Shown here piece after piece: positions 1-6,074 of a DNA stretch of 6,268 nucleotides. A program made the position numbers and the translations under genes. Source of the stretch: an uncultured Atopobiaceae bacterium (GTDB taxonomy: Bacteria; Actinomycetota; Coriobacteriia; Coriobacteriales; Atopobiaceae). Location: positions 1 through 6,268 of the forward strand of contig CALUJT010000139.1 of the NCBI GenBank assembly GCA_944321005.1, read 5' to 3'. Position 1 is the first letter of the stretch, and each line of letters opens with the position of its first letter. The notes beneath the pieces are model-generated. The model was not told the origin of the DNA, did no database searches, and was given only the letters and a program-made list of their open reading frames with translations.

Positions 1-253
1 CCCGGCCGACGTGATCGAGCACGAGCTCGCCATCTACAAGGCGCAGGCCGCCGAGTCCGGCAAGCCCGAGGCCATCCAGGAGAAGATGGCCCAGGGTCGT
101 CTGGAGAAGTACTTCAAGGAGTCCGTCCTCACCGAGCAGGAGTTCGTCAAGGACAGCTCCCTCACCATCGGCCAGCTCGCCAAGAACGTGGGCAAGTCCC
201 TCGGTGACGACGTCGAGGTCATGAGCTTCATCCGCTACACCTTCGGCGAGTAG
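1..253 (+). CDS. tsf: Elongation factor Ts, C-terminal part (5' truncated by window)
   Basis: This is the last 83 codons of EF-Ts, the guanine-nucleotide exchange factor that regenerates EF-Tu-GTP during translation elongation in the cytoplasm. The reading frame is open from base 2 to the TAG at 251-253. The visible part contains the family's typical C-terminal pattern: a 'SGKPEAIQEKM' segment, 'GRLEKYFKE', a 'LTEQEFVKD' segment, and a final 'FIRYTFGE' tail. These match the C-terminal dimerisation/core region of long bacterial EF-Ts. The internal GTG at 11 is not a start, because the frame runs in from upstream. A strong terminator follows 23 bases after the stop, so tsf (usually with rpsB upstream, outside this window) probably ends its own transcription unit here. 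The identification is secure; only the N-terminal domain is unseen. Confidence 0.96.
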   Translation, partial: PADVIEHELAIYKAQAAESGKPEAIQEKMAQGRLEKYFKESVLTEQEFVKDSSLTIGQLAKNVGKSLGDDVEVMSFIRYTFGE

Positions 254-276
254 CGCCTGACGCGTCAACGCCATCC

Positions 277-306
277 GGGGCCGGCGAGCAATCGCCGGCC
301 CCTTTT
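277..306 (+). terminator. Intrinsic terminator after tsf
   Basis: A perfect 11-bp stem (277-287 pairs with 292-302; left arm GGGGCCGGCGA) closes a GCAA tetraloop at 288-291 and is followed directly by TTTT at 303-306, then a mixed GT-rich tail. GCAA is a GNRA-class loop, which stabilises hairpins. It lies 23 bases after the tsf stop and upstream of the pyrH promoter candidate, so it separates the tsf unit from the downstream operon. The T-run is short (four), so some read-through into pyrH is possible. Confidence 0.93.
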
Positions 307-314
307 GCGTTGCG

Positions 315-354
315 GACCCCAGGTTCTTCTCGCCCTCCGGAGCCTCTTGGGGTC
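315..354. repeat. Inverted repeat between terminator and pyrH promoter
   Basis: GACCCCA at 315-321 is the exact reverse complement of TGGGGTC at 348-354. One further wobble pair and one G-C pair extend the stem inward, leaving a loop of about 22 bases that contains the palindrome CTCCGGAG at 335-342. No T-run follows, so it is not a classic terminator. It lies about 65 bases upstream of the -10 candidate and could be a weak structure, a regulator site, or chance in GC-rich DNA. Confidence 0.3.
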
Positions 355-418
355 GTCGCCCCGCTCGTGTGGGAAGGCTGAGCGCTCGGGCGAGCCGCGG
401 GGACGTTGGCGCGCGCTC

Positions 419-427
419 TGCTAGAAT
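419..427 (+). promoter_or_regulatory. Candidate extended -10 promoter for the pyrH operon
   Basis: The sequence TGCTAGAAT matches the extended -10 form TGnTAnnnT recognised by the housekeeping sigma factor; TAGAAT differs from the consensus hexamer at one position. No convincing -35 box lies 16-18 bases upstream (399-404 reads GGGGAC). The TTGGCG at 406-411 is too close, with a spacer of 10. An extended -10 can compensate for a missing -35. Transcription would start near 433-436, giving a leader of about 25 bases before the TTG start of pyrH. The site is one of the few AT-bearing stretches in this GC-rich gap, which supports the call. Confidence 0.55.
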
Positions 428-450
428 CACGTGAGCACACATCGATGAGT

Positions 451-455
451 GGAGG
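451..455 (+). promoter_or_regulatory. Ribosome binding site that fixes the pyrH start at TTG 461
   Basis: GGAGG at 451-455 is a perfect Shine-Dalgarno core five bases before TTG 461. The longer reading from GTG 449 would place this site inside the coding region, and ATG 476 would be 20 bases away from it, so TTG 461 fits best. Confidence 0.85.
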
Positions 456-460
456 TTGGC

Positions 461-1189
461 TTGTCTGATACCGACATGAAGTACAGGCGCGTTCTTCTCA
501 AGCTCTCCGGCGAGGCTCTCATGGGCTCGCAGTCCTTTGGCATCGATGCCGCCGTCCCTCAGCGCCTTGCCGAGGAGATCAAGCCCGTCTGGGAGGCCGG
601 CGTGCAGGTGGCCATCGTGGTGGGCGGCGGCAACATCTTCCGCGGCCTCACCGGCGCCGCGGCCGGCATGGATCGCGCCCAGGGCGACAACATGGGCATG
701 CTCGCCACGGTCATCAACTCCCTTGCCCTCCAGGACTGCTTCGAGCGAAACGGCATGGACTGCCGCGTCATGAGCGCCATCGAGATGCGCCAGATCGCCG
801 AGCCCTACATCCGCCGCCGCGCGATTCGTCACCTGGAGAAGGGCCGCATCACCATCTACGCCGCCGGCACCGGCAACCCCTACTTCACCACAGACACCGC
901 CGCGGCGCTGCGCGCGTGCGAGGTGGGCGCAGAGGTCCTGATGAAGGCCACCAACGTGGACGGCATCTACGACGCAGACCCGCGCACCAACCCGGACGCA
1001 CGGCGCTACGACACCGTCTCCTACCGCGAGGTCCTCAACCGCGACCTCAAGGTCATGGACGCCACCGCAACCGCCCTCTGCCACGACAACAAGATGCCCA
1101 TCATGGTCTTCGACATCAATCAGCCCGGCGTCTTCATGAAGGCAGTGAGCGGTCAGAACGTTGGAACAACCGTAGTCGAGGAGGACTAG
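461..1189 (+). CDS. pyrH: UMP kinase
   Basis: PyrH phosphorylates UMP to UDP with ATP, the committed step towards UTP/CTP. The bacterial enzyme is a cytoplasmic hexamer of the amino-acid-kinase fold, unrelated to eukaryotic UMP/CMP kinases. The 242-residue product has the usual family length. Motifs in order: KLSGE (14-18, phosphate-binding lysine), [10 protein letters not shown] (53-62, glycine-rich loop), [18 protein letters not shown] (75-92), [17 protein letters not shown] (136-152, UMP site), [14 protein letters not shown] (162-175, ATP site) and MDATA (199-203) near the C-terminus. TTG 461 is chosen as the start because GGAGG lies five bases upstream; the encoded [18 protein letters not shown] matches the usual N-terminus. 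A GTG at 449 opens the same frame but would swallow the ribosome binding site. First gene of the operon; frr begins two bases after its TAG. Bacterial UMP kinases are commonly controlled by GTP and UTP; nothing here shows that directly. Confidence 0.97.
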   Translation: MSDTDMKYRRVLLKLSGEALMGSQSFGIDAAVPQRLAEEIKPVWEAGVQVAIVVGGGNIFRGLTGAAAGMDRAQGDNMGMLATVINSLALQDCFERNGMDCRVMSAIEMRQIAEPYIRRRAIRHLEKGRITIYAAGTGNPYFTTDTAAALRACEVGAEVLMKATNVDGIYDADPRTNPDARRYDTVSYREVLNRDLKVMDATATALCHDNKMPIMVFDINQPGVFMKAVSGQNVGTTVVEED

Positions 1190-1191
1190 GA

Positions 1192-1737
1192 ATGAGCGAG
1201 CACACCGACAAGGCAAAGAGCTCAATGGAGAAGTGCATCGAGGCCCTCAAGGGCAACTTCGCCCGCGTGCGCACCGGGCGCGCCAACCCGCACATCCTCG
1301 ACGCGATCAAGGTGGACTACTACGGTCAGCCCACGCCGGTGACCCAGCTCGCCGGCGTGAAGGTCCCGGAGGCCTCCATGCTCGTTGTCGAGCCGTGGGA
1401 CAAGTCCGCCCTGCGTGCCATCGAGAAGGCCATCGAGAGCTCCGACCTGGGCATCACGCCCTCCAACGACGGCGTCTGCATCCGTCTCCCGTTCCCGCGT
1501 CCCACCGAGGAGCGCCGCCGCGAGCTCGCCAAGGAGTGCAACCAGCTCGCCGAGGAGGCGCGCGTGGCCATCCGCAACGTCCGTCGCGACCGCAACGGCA
1601 AGATCGAGCGCGACGAGGAGCTCTCCGAGGACGAGCAGACCCGCGAGAAGAAGGCCATCCAGAAGATCACGGACACCTACGTCGCCAAGGTCGACGAGCT
1701 CCTCAAGACCAAGACCGCCGAGGTGATGGAGATCTAG
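1192..1737 (+). CDS. frr: Ribosome recycling factor
   Basis: RRF, with EF-G, splits post-termination ribosomes so that subunits and mRNA can be reused. The 181-residue product is close to the usual 185. Conserved features: RTGRANP at 27-33 at the end of the first long helix; the small beta-rich domain with 'YYGQPTPVTQLAGV' (43-56) and VEPWDKS (66-72); the second-domain junction with 'RLPFPRPTEERR' (98-109); and IRNVRRD (127-133), the arginine-rich segment that contacts rRNA. The C-terminal half is a charged helical bundle. ATG 1192 is preceded by GAGGAGG at 1178-1184, seven bases away and inside the last codons of pyrH, so translation of the two genes is probably coupled. pyrH-frr adjacency is among the most widespread bacterial gene pairs. 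The stop TAG shares its last base with the GTG start of uppS. Confidence 0.97.
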   Translation: MSEHTDKAKSSMEKCIEALKGNFARVRTGRANPHILDAIKVDYYGQPTPVTQLAGVKVPEASMLVVEPWDKSALRAIEKAIESSDLGITPSNDGVCIRLPFPRPTEERRRELAKECNQLAEEARVAIRNVRRDRNGKIERDEELSEDEQTREKKAIQKITDTYVAKVDELLKTKTAEVMEI

Positions 1738-2522
1738 TGCAGCTCGACACCAACAAGCTGAGGGATTACTACGCGAACCCTCCCGAGGACGTCAGTCTCG
1801 AGGACGTCGACCTCGGGAGGCTTCCGCGTCACGTCTCGATCATCATGGACGGCAACGGGCGCTGGGCCCAGGCCCGCGGCCTCGACCGGTCGCGCGGTCA
1901 CGTCGCGGGCGTCGACGCGCTGCGCGAGGCCGTGACCACGAGCGTGCGCCTCGGCCTCGACGCCCTGTCCGTCTACGCGTTCTCCACGGAGAACTGGCGC
2001 CGCCCGCGGCGCGAGGTGGACCTCCTCATGCACCTCTTCGCCACGACGCTGGTGAAGGAGCTTCCGCTCTTCCACCAGGAGAACGTGCGCCTGCGCTTCC
2101 TGGGGGACCTTACCGCGCTTCCCGACGCCACCTACCGGGTCTTCAGGCAGGGCCTCGACGAGACGGCGGACCACACCGGGATGACGTTCGCGCTCGCCGT
2201 CAACTATGGCTCCAGGGCAGAGATCGCCCGTGCGGCGCGCGAGATCGCGCTCGACGTCGCCTCCGGTGCCCTCGCTCCGGAAGACGTCGACGAGGACGCC
2301 GTTGCGAGCAGGCTCTACACCGCCGGCCTGCCCGACCCGGACCTCCTCATCCGCACCTCAGGGGAGATGCGGCTCTCCAACTACCTCCTGTGGCAGCTCG
2401 CCTACACCGAGTTCTACGTCACCGAGACCTACTGGCCTGACTTCTCGCGCTGGGACTTCCTGCGCGCCGTGGCCGCCTACCAGGGGCGCTCCCGTCGCTT
2501 TGGCGGTGTTGCCGCGTCATGA
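1737..2522 (+). CDS. uppS: Isoprenyl transferase (undecaprenyl diphosphate synthase)
   Basis: This cis-prenyltransferase adds isopentenyl units to farnesyl diphosphate to make the long Z-polyprenyl diphosphate carrier used for peptidoglycan and wall polymers, acting at the inner face of the membrane. The 261-residue product shows all family blocks: IIMDGNGRW (35-43; D38 corresponds to E. coli D26), R51 and H55, YAFSTENW (80-87, with S83 and N86), NYGSRAEI (156-163), RTSGEMRLSN (206-215; R206, R212 and S214 bind the incoming isopentenyl diphosphate), E225 and WPDF (233-236). All align with E. coli at a constant offset of 12, so the active site is complete. The start is GTG 1737, which overlaps the frr TAG by one base and has GGAG at 1728-1731 five bases upstream; no ATG precedes the first motif. 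Exact product chain length cannot be read from sequence, so a shorter polyprenyl product is possible. It overlaps cdsA by four bases (ATGA). Confidence 0.94.
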   Translation: MQLDTNKLRDYYANPPEDVSLEDVDLGRLPRHVSIIMDGNGRWAQARGLDRSRGHVAGVDALREAVTTSVRLGLDALSVYAFSTENWRRPRREVDLLMHLFATTLVKELPLFHQENVRLRFLGDLTALPDATYRVFRQGLDETADHTGMTFALAVNYGSRAEIARAAREIALDVASGALAPEDVDEDAVASRLYTAGLPDPDLLIRTSGEMRLSNYLLWQLAYTEFYVTETYWPDFSRWDFLRAVAAYQGRSRRFGGVAAS

Positions 2523-3487
2523 CCGAACCGAGCAAGAAGAGGCCCGAGAGGAGCACCGGGAAAGACGCCGAGAAGAGCGCCGGGCTCGACCGCCAGATCG
2601 CGCGGCTCGAGGGCGTCCGCGCCTCCAGGGAAGAGGCGCGCGCCTCGGGCAGCCTCAAGGGCCAGCGCGCCAGGACCTCCGCCGAGAAGCTGCTCACGCG
2701 CACCACGTCCGGCGCCATCTACGCCATCGTCACCCTGGCCTGCCTCTTCGCGGGTCCCGTCACCACGACCGTGCTGGTTGCCGCCGAGGCGTGGCTCTGC
2801 TGCTCGGAGTTCTTCCGCATCTGCCGCATGGGCGGGCGCATGCCCAACGAGATCGTCGGCCTCGCCGCCGCGCTGCTCTTCCCGCCCGCGGCCCTCTGGG
2901 GCGGTCTGCTGGCGCTCACGCTCGTCATCTTCGTCCTGCTCATGGCGTGCGCCTGCTGGTACGTGTTCGCGCCGCGCGCCAACGTCGCCGACGTCGCCGT
3001 AACCGCGTTCGGGCCCCTCTACACCTCTCTCGCGTTCTCGGCCATCGTCCTCGTGCGCAAGTACGACGCCGGGGTGGAGGGAGCGCTCGTGGCCCTCGCC
3101 GTCATGCTCTCCATCATGGCGAGCGACGCCTTCGCCTACTTCGTGGGCTCCGCCATCGGCGCCCACAAGCTCGCGCCGCGCATCTCGCCCAACAAGAGCG
3201 TCGAGGGGTTCCTCGGGGGCCTCGTGGGGTCCGTGCTGGTGTGGATAGTCATCGCCCTTCTCGTCGTGGGCGAGATGGGCATCCCCATGGCCGCGCTCTG
3301 CGGCCTGGTGGTGGGGGTCGCCGGCGTCATCGGGGACCTCTTCGAGTCCAGGCTCAAGCGCGGGGCCGGCGTCAAGGACTCCGGCAACATCCTGCCCGGC
3401 CACGGCGGCCTCCTGGACCGCTCCGACTCCATGCTCTTCGGCGGGGTCGCCGCCTACTTCCTTCTCCTCTTCGGGGGGATTCTATGA
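2519..3487 (+). CDS. cdsA: Phosphatidate cytidylyltransferase (CDP-diglyceride synthase)
   Basis: CdsA converts phosphatidic acid and CTP to CDP-diacylglycerol, the precursor of membrane phospholipids, within the cytoplasmic membrane. The 322-residue product has about eight or nine hydrophobic segments between residues 64 and 320 and ends with the family signature: S277-R-L-K-R, K286-D287, G289, then LPGHGGLLDR (292-301) and D303. These acidic and lysine residues build the metal/CTP site. A second conserved block is SDAFAYFVGS (202-211) with SPNKSVEG (223-230). The first ~62 residues are highly charged, rich in K, R and E with hardly any hydrophobic stretch, and likely helical; they form a cytoplasmic N-terminal extension that many family members lack. 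The ATG overlaps the uppS stop (ATGA), and only a weak GGCGGTG is seen upstream (2502-2508), so translation probably depends on coupling to uppS. A start further inside cannot be excluded, but there is no better-supported one before the first membrane segment. Confidence 0.93.
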   Translation: MTEPSKKRPERSTGKDAEKSAGLDRQIARLEGVRASREEARASGSLKGQRARTSAEKLLTRTTSGAIYAIVTLACLFAGPVTTTVLVAAEAWLCCSEFFRICRMGGRMPNEIVGLAAALLFPPAALWGGLLALTLVIFVLLMACACWYVFAPRANVADVAVTAFGPLYTSLAFSAIVLVRKYDAGVEGALVALAVMLSIMASDAFAYFVGSAIGAHKLAPRISPNKSVEGFLGGLVGSVLVWIVIALLVVGEMGIPMAALCGLVVGVAGVIGDLFESRLKRGAGVKDSGNILPGHGGLLDRSDSMLFGGVAAYFLLLFGGIL

Positions 3488-4683
3488 GCATCTTCGAGAT
3501 GAGCGCGAGCTCCGTGCACCGCGACGGGCCCGTTCGCGTTGCAGTCCTGGGCTGCTCGGGCTCCATCGGCACGCAGACGCTCGACGTCTGCCGCCGCCAC
3601 GCCGACCGCGTGCGCGTGGTCGCCCTCTCCGTGAACTCCTCCACGGGCTCCCTCGTCTCCGCCGCCCGCGAGTTCGGGTGCGCGCACGTGGCCGTCTCCG
3701 ACGCCGGCCGCGCCGCAGACCCCGTCCTCTCCGAGCTGCCCGAGGGCTGCGCCTGCGGCGCGGGCCCCCGGGCCGTGACCGAGCTCGCCTGCCTCCCCGA
3801 GGTCGACGTTGTGGTGAACGCCCTCGTTGGGTTCGCCGGGATCCACGCCGGCTACGCCGCGCTCGAGGCCGGGAAGTCGCTCGCCTACGCCAACAAGGAG
3901 TCCATCGTGTGCGGCGGCGACCTCATCATGCCGCTCGCGCGACCGGGCATGCTCATCCCGGTGGACTCCGAGCACAGCGCCATCTACCAGTGCCTCGTTG
4001 GGGAGGACCCCGAAAGCGTCCGCCGGATCTGGCTCACGTGCTCGGGAGGCCCCTTCTACGGGCGCGCCCGGGAGGAGCTCGCGGGAGTGACCGCCGCGGA
4101 CGCCCTCGCGCACCCCACCTGGTCGATGGGGGAGAAGATCACCATCGACTCCGCCACGCTCATGAACAAGGGCCTCGAGGTCATTGAGGCGCACCACCTC
4201 TTCGACCAGCCCATCGACTCCGTCCGGGTGCTCGTCCATCGCCAGAGCAAGATCCACTCGATGGTGGAGTTCGTCGACGGCGTGGTGAAGGCCCAGCTCG
4301 GCGGGTCCGACATGCGCGCCCCCATACAGTACGCGCTCAGCTACCCCGAGCGCTGGGAGGCCTCGGTCGAGCGCATCGACTGGTGCTCCGCGGACCCCCT
4401 CACCTTTGGCGAGGCCGACGAGTGCGCCTTCGGCTGCCTCGCGCTCGCCCGCGAGGCGGGCCGCGCGGGAGGGACGCTCCCGTGCGCCATGAACGCCGCC
4501 AACGAGGTGGCAAACGAGAGCTTCCGTCAAGGGATGTGCGGTTTTCTCGACATCGAGAGCACGGTCGCCCGCGTCATGGAGCTCACACCGGTCGAGCGGG
4601 TAGAGTCACTCGAGCAGCTCGACGAGGTCGACGCCCGCGCCAGGGCGCTCGCCCGCGACGTTCTTTCGGAGGTTCGCCCTTGA
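3484..4683 (+). CDS. dxr: 1-deoxy-D-xylulose 5-phosphate reductoisomerase
   Basis: Dxr rearranges and reduces 1-deoxy-D-xylulose 5-phosphate to 2-C-methyl-D-erythritol 4-phosphate with NADPH, the second and committed step of the MEP isoprenoid pathway and the target of fosmidomycin. The 399-residue product has normal length. Seen in order: NADPH-binding loop GCSGSIG (23-29; many homologues read GSTGSIG), ANKES (136-140), metal ligands D161 and E163 in PVDSEHSA, CSGGPF (186-191), 'KITIDSATLMNKGLEVIEA' (218-236) with S223, N228, K229 and metal ligand E232, and a C-terminal helical domain with 'PCAMNAANEVA' (333-343). All catalytic residues known from the E. coli enzyme are present. ATG 3484 overlaps the cdsA stop by four bases, with a GGGGGGA tract at 3473-3479 as a probable ribosome binding site. 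There are ~16 residues before the Rossmann strand, slightly more than in many homologues; M6 is another possible start. The last codons carry the ribosome binding site of the protease gene. Confidence 0.96.
   Translation: MSIFEMSASSVHRDGPVRVAVLGCSGSIGTQTLDVCRRHADRVRVVALSVNSSTGSLVSAAREFGCAHVAVSDAGRAADPVLSELPEGCACGAGPRAVTELACLPEVDVVVNALVGFAGIHAGYAALEAGKSLAYANKESIVCGGDLIMPLARPGMLIPVDSEHSAIYQCLVGEDPESVRRIWLTCSGGPFYGRAREELAGVTAADALAHPTWSMGEKITIDSATLMNKGLEVIEAHHLFDQPIDSVRVLVHRQSKIHSMVEFVDGVVKAQLGGSDMRAPIQYALSYPERWEASVERIDWCSADPLTFGEADECAFGCLALAREAGRAGGTLPCAMNAANEVANESFRQGMCGFLDIESTVARVMELTPVERVESLEQLDEVDARARALARDVLSEVRP
4668..4672 (+). promoter_or_regulatory. Ribosome binding site that fixes the protease start at TTG 4680
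   Basis: GGAGG at 4668-4672, within the last dxr codons, lies seven bases before TTG 4680. The TTG overlaps the dxr TGA (TTGA), giving the same four-base overlap geometry as the ATGA junctions upstream. No other start codon with such a site precedes the first membrane helix. Confidence 0.83.
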
Positions 4684-6065
4684 GCCCTGTCCTGTCCTTC
4701 CTCTCCGCCGTCTTCTGGGGCGTGCTCGTGCTCTCGGCGCTCGTCTTCGTCCACGAGGGCGGGCACTACCTCGCCTCGCGGCTCTGCCACGTGCGCGCCA
4801 CCGAGTTCTTCCTCGGCCTCCCGTGCCGCCTCAAGCTCTCGCGCAAGAGCGCCAAGGTGGGGACGGAGTTCGGCGTGACGCCGCTCCTCCTGGGCGGCTA
4901 CACCCGCATCTGCGGGATGGAGGGCTCCGCCGACGAGCTTCTCGCCCCCGCGCTCGACGTCGTCACGAGGGAGGGGAGGGTCACCGCGGATGAGGTCGCC
5001 CGCAGGCTGGGCGTGGACGCCGACCGCGCCTACGACCTTCTCGCCACGCTGAGCGACTGGGCCGCGATCAAGCCCTACTACGACCCCGCCCGCGGCGAGC
5101 GCCCGGGGCAGAGCGACTGGCCCGCCGCCTTCGAGACGCCCGAGCGCGACGCCAACCACCTCACCGAGTACGACCGGGGGCACGACTTCTCGCTCCCCGG
5201 GTCCACCGCCGCCGGCGCGCCGCACGAGACCGGCATGTCGCCGGACGAGTTCCTCGCGCACGAGCGCTCGAGGACCTACCTGGGGGTCGGCTTCCTCAGG
5301 CGCGTCTTCATGCTCTTCGCGGGGCCGCTCGTCAACATCGCCCTCGCCTTCGTGCTGGTGACCGTTGCCTTCATGGTGCAGGAGTTCAGCTACGTCCCCA
5401 ACGTGAGCACGCTCGGCGGCGTCGTGGAGGGCTCCCTTGCCGAGGCCTCGGGCCTCGAGGCGGGCGACACCGTGACGCGCGTGGGGGACGTGCCCGTGGA
5501 CAGCTGGGACGGGCTCGTGGAGGCTCTCTCGCCCCACCTCGAGTCCGGGACGGACTTCGAGCTCTCCCTCGAGCGCGACGGCTCCGAGAGGACCGTCCTC
5601 GTCGACCTGCCGGACGGCCAGCCCACAGAGGAGCTCGGCATCCTCTCCAGCGTGGCCACGTACCGGCTGAGCCTTCCCGAGGCCGTGGCCGCGACGGTGG
5701 ACTACACCGCCCAGACCGCCTCCTACGTGGCCAAGCTCATCCAGCCCGCGCACACCATGGAGGTGCTCGACCAGTCGAGCTCCATCGTCGGCATCTCCGC
5801 CATGGCGTCCGAGGCCGCCTCGACGGGGCCCTTCTCGCTCATGGTCTTTGCCGCCGCGGTCTCCATGTCCCTCGGCTTCATGAACCTGCTGCCCATCCCG
5901 CCCTTCGACGGGGGCAAGATCCTCATAGAGCTCATCCAGCTCGCCATCCGCCGCCCGCTCTCCGCGCGGGCGCAGACCGGGCTCACCTACGTGGGGCTCG
6001 CGTTCATCGTCTTCGTCTTCGTCGTGGTGCTCAAGAACGACGTCGTCCGCTTTGTGATTGGCTAG
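4680..6065 (+). CDS. rseP: M50 site-2 protease (RseP/Rip family) with inserted winged-helix-like region
   Basis: This is an intramembrane zinc metalloprotease of the RseP/Rip1 group, which cuts membrane-bound regulators (typically anti-sigma factors) after a first cleavage. The 461-residue product shows: membrane segment 1 (about 8-30) with zinc motif HEGGH (25-29); the GGY loop LGGYTRICGM (71-80); an insertion (about 82-195); membrane segment 2 (about 207-234) with FAGPLVN (213-219); one PDZ domain (about 240-312, 'SGLEAGDTVTRVGDVPVDSW'); and a final part with membrane segments near 385-406 and 433-452 carrying NLLPIPPFDGG (402-412), where D410 is the third zinc ligand. The catalytic set is complete. 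The insertion contains a helix-turn-helix-like stretch at about 92-134, then a polar, acidic, probably flexible linker. By E. coli RseP topology this loop faces the cytoplasm. TTG 4680 is chosen for its GGAGG and its overlap with dxr. The dxr-rseP-ispG order is common in bacteria. The natural substrate cannot be told from this window. Confidence 0.93.
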   Translation: MSPVLSFLSAVFWGVLVLSALVFVHEGGHYLASRLCHVRATEFFLGLPCRLKLSRKSAKVGTEFGVTPLLLGGYTRICGMEGSADELLAPALDVVTREGRVTADEVARRLGVDADRAYDLLATLSDWAAIKPYYDPARGERPGQSDWPAAFETPERDANHLTEYDRGHDFSLPGSTAAGAPHETGMSPDEFLAHERSRTYLGVGFLRRVFMLFAGPLVNIALAFVLVTVAFMVQEFSYVPNVSTLGGVVEGSLAEASGLEAGDTVTRVGDVPVDSWDGLVEALSPHLESGTDFELSLERDGSERTVLVDLPDGQPTEELGILSSVATYRLSLPEAVAATVDYTAQTASYVAKLIQPAHTMEVLDQSSSIVGISAMASEAASTGPFSLMVFAAAVSMSLGFMNLLPIPPFDGGKILIELIQLAIRRPLSARAQTGLTYVGLAFIVFVFVVVLKNDVVRFVIG

Positions 6066-6072
6066 GTGATCC
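6064..6072 (+). promoter_or_regulatory. Extended Shine-Dalgarno match for ispG
   Basis: AGGTGATCC at 6064-6072 equals nine bases of the complement of the conserved 16S rRNA 3' end (consensus AGGAGGTGATCC). Aligned this way, the SD core ends eight bases before GTG 6075. This favours GTG 6075 over GTG 6066, which lies inside the pairing site. It starts within the protease stop codon. Confidence 0.6.
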
Positions 6073-6074
6073 AC

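Noticed and set aside
384..395. Small hairpin GCTC-GGGC-GAGC upstream of the promoter
   Set aside because: Only four base pairs with no T-run; expected by chance at this GC content.
406..427. TTGGCG as a -35 box for TAGAAT
   Set aside because: The spacer would be 10 bases, far below the 16-18 needed, so the element is read as an extended -10 without a -35.
228..440. 70-codon frame on the - strand across the tsf-pyrH gap
   Set aside because: It runs through the terminator hairpin and the promoter candidate, has no recognisable domain, and looks like chance.
2477..3403. Open frame of 308 codons on the - strand opposite cdsA
   Set aside because: Its translation is compositionally biased (H, E, G, A, R) with no domain, and cdsA on the other strand has its full family signature.
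2206..3483. Long in-frame upstream extension of dxr on the + strand
   Set aside because: This stretch is an out-of-frame reading of uppS and cdsA, arginine/proline-rich without a domain. The Dxr N-terminus fits ATG 3484.
3454..4530. Open frame of 358 codons on the - strand opposite dxr
   Set aside because: Antisense shadow of dxr caused by strong third-position GC; no recognisable domain or ribosome binding site support.
4383..4679. Upstream in-frame extension of the protease into dxr
   Set aside because: Out-of-frame dxr sequence, arginine-rich. TTG 4680 has a GGAGG and directly precedes the first membrane helix.
4527..6074. Open frame of 515 codons on the - strand opposite the protease gene
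   Set aside because: It lies antisense to a gene with full M50 motifs. Its translation is a low-complexity run of H, G, E, R and V typical of antisense frames in GC-rich genes.
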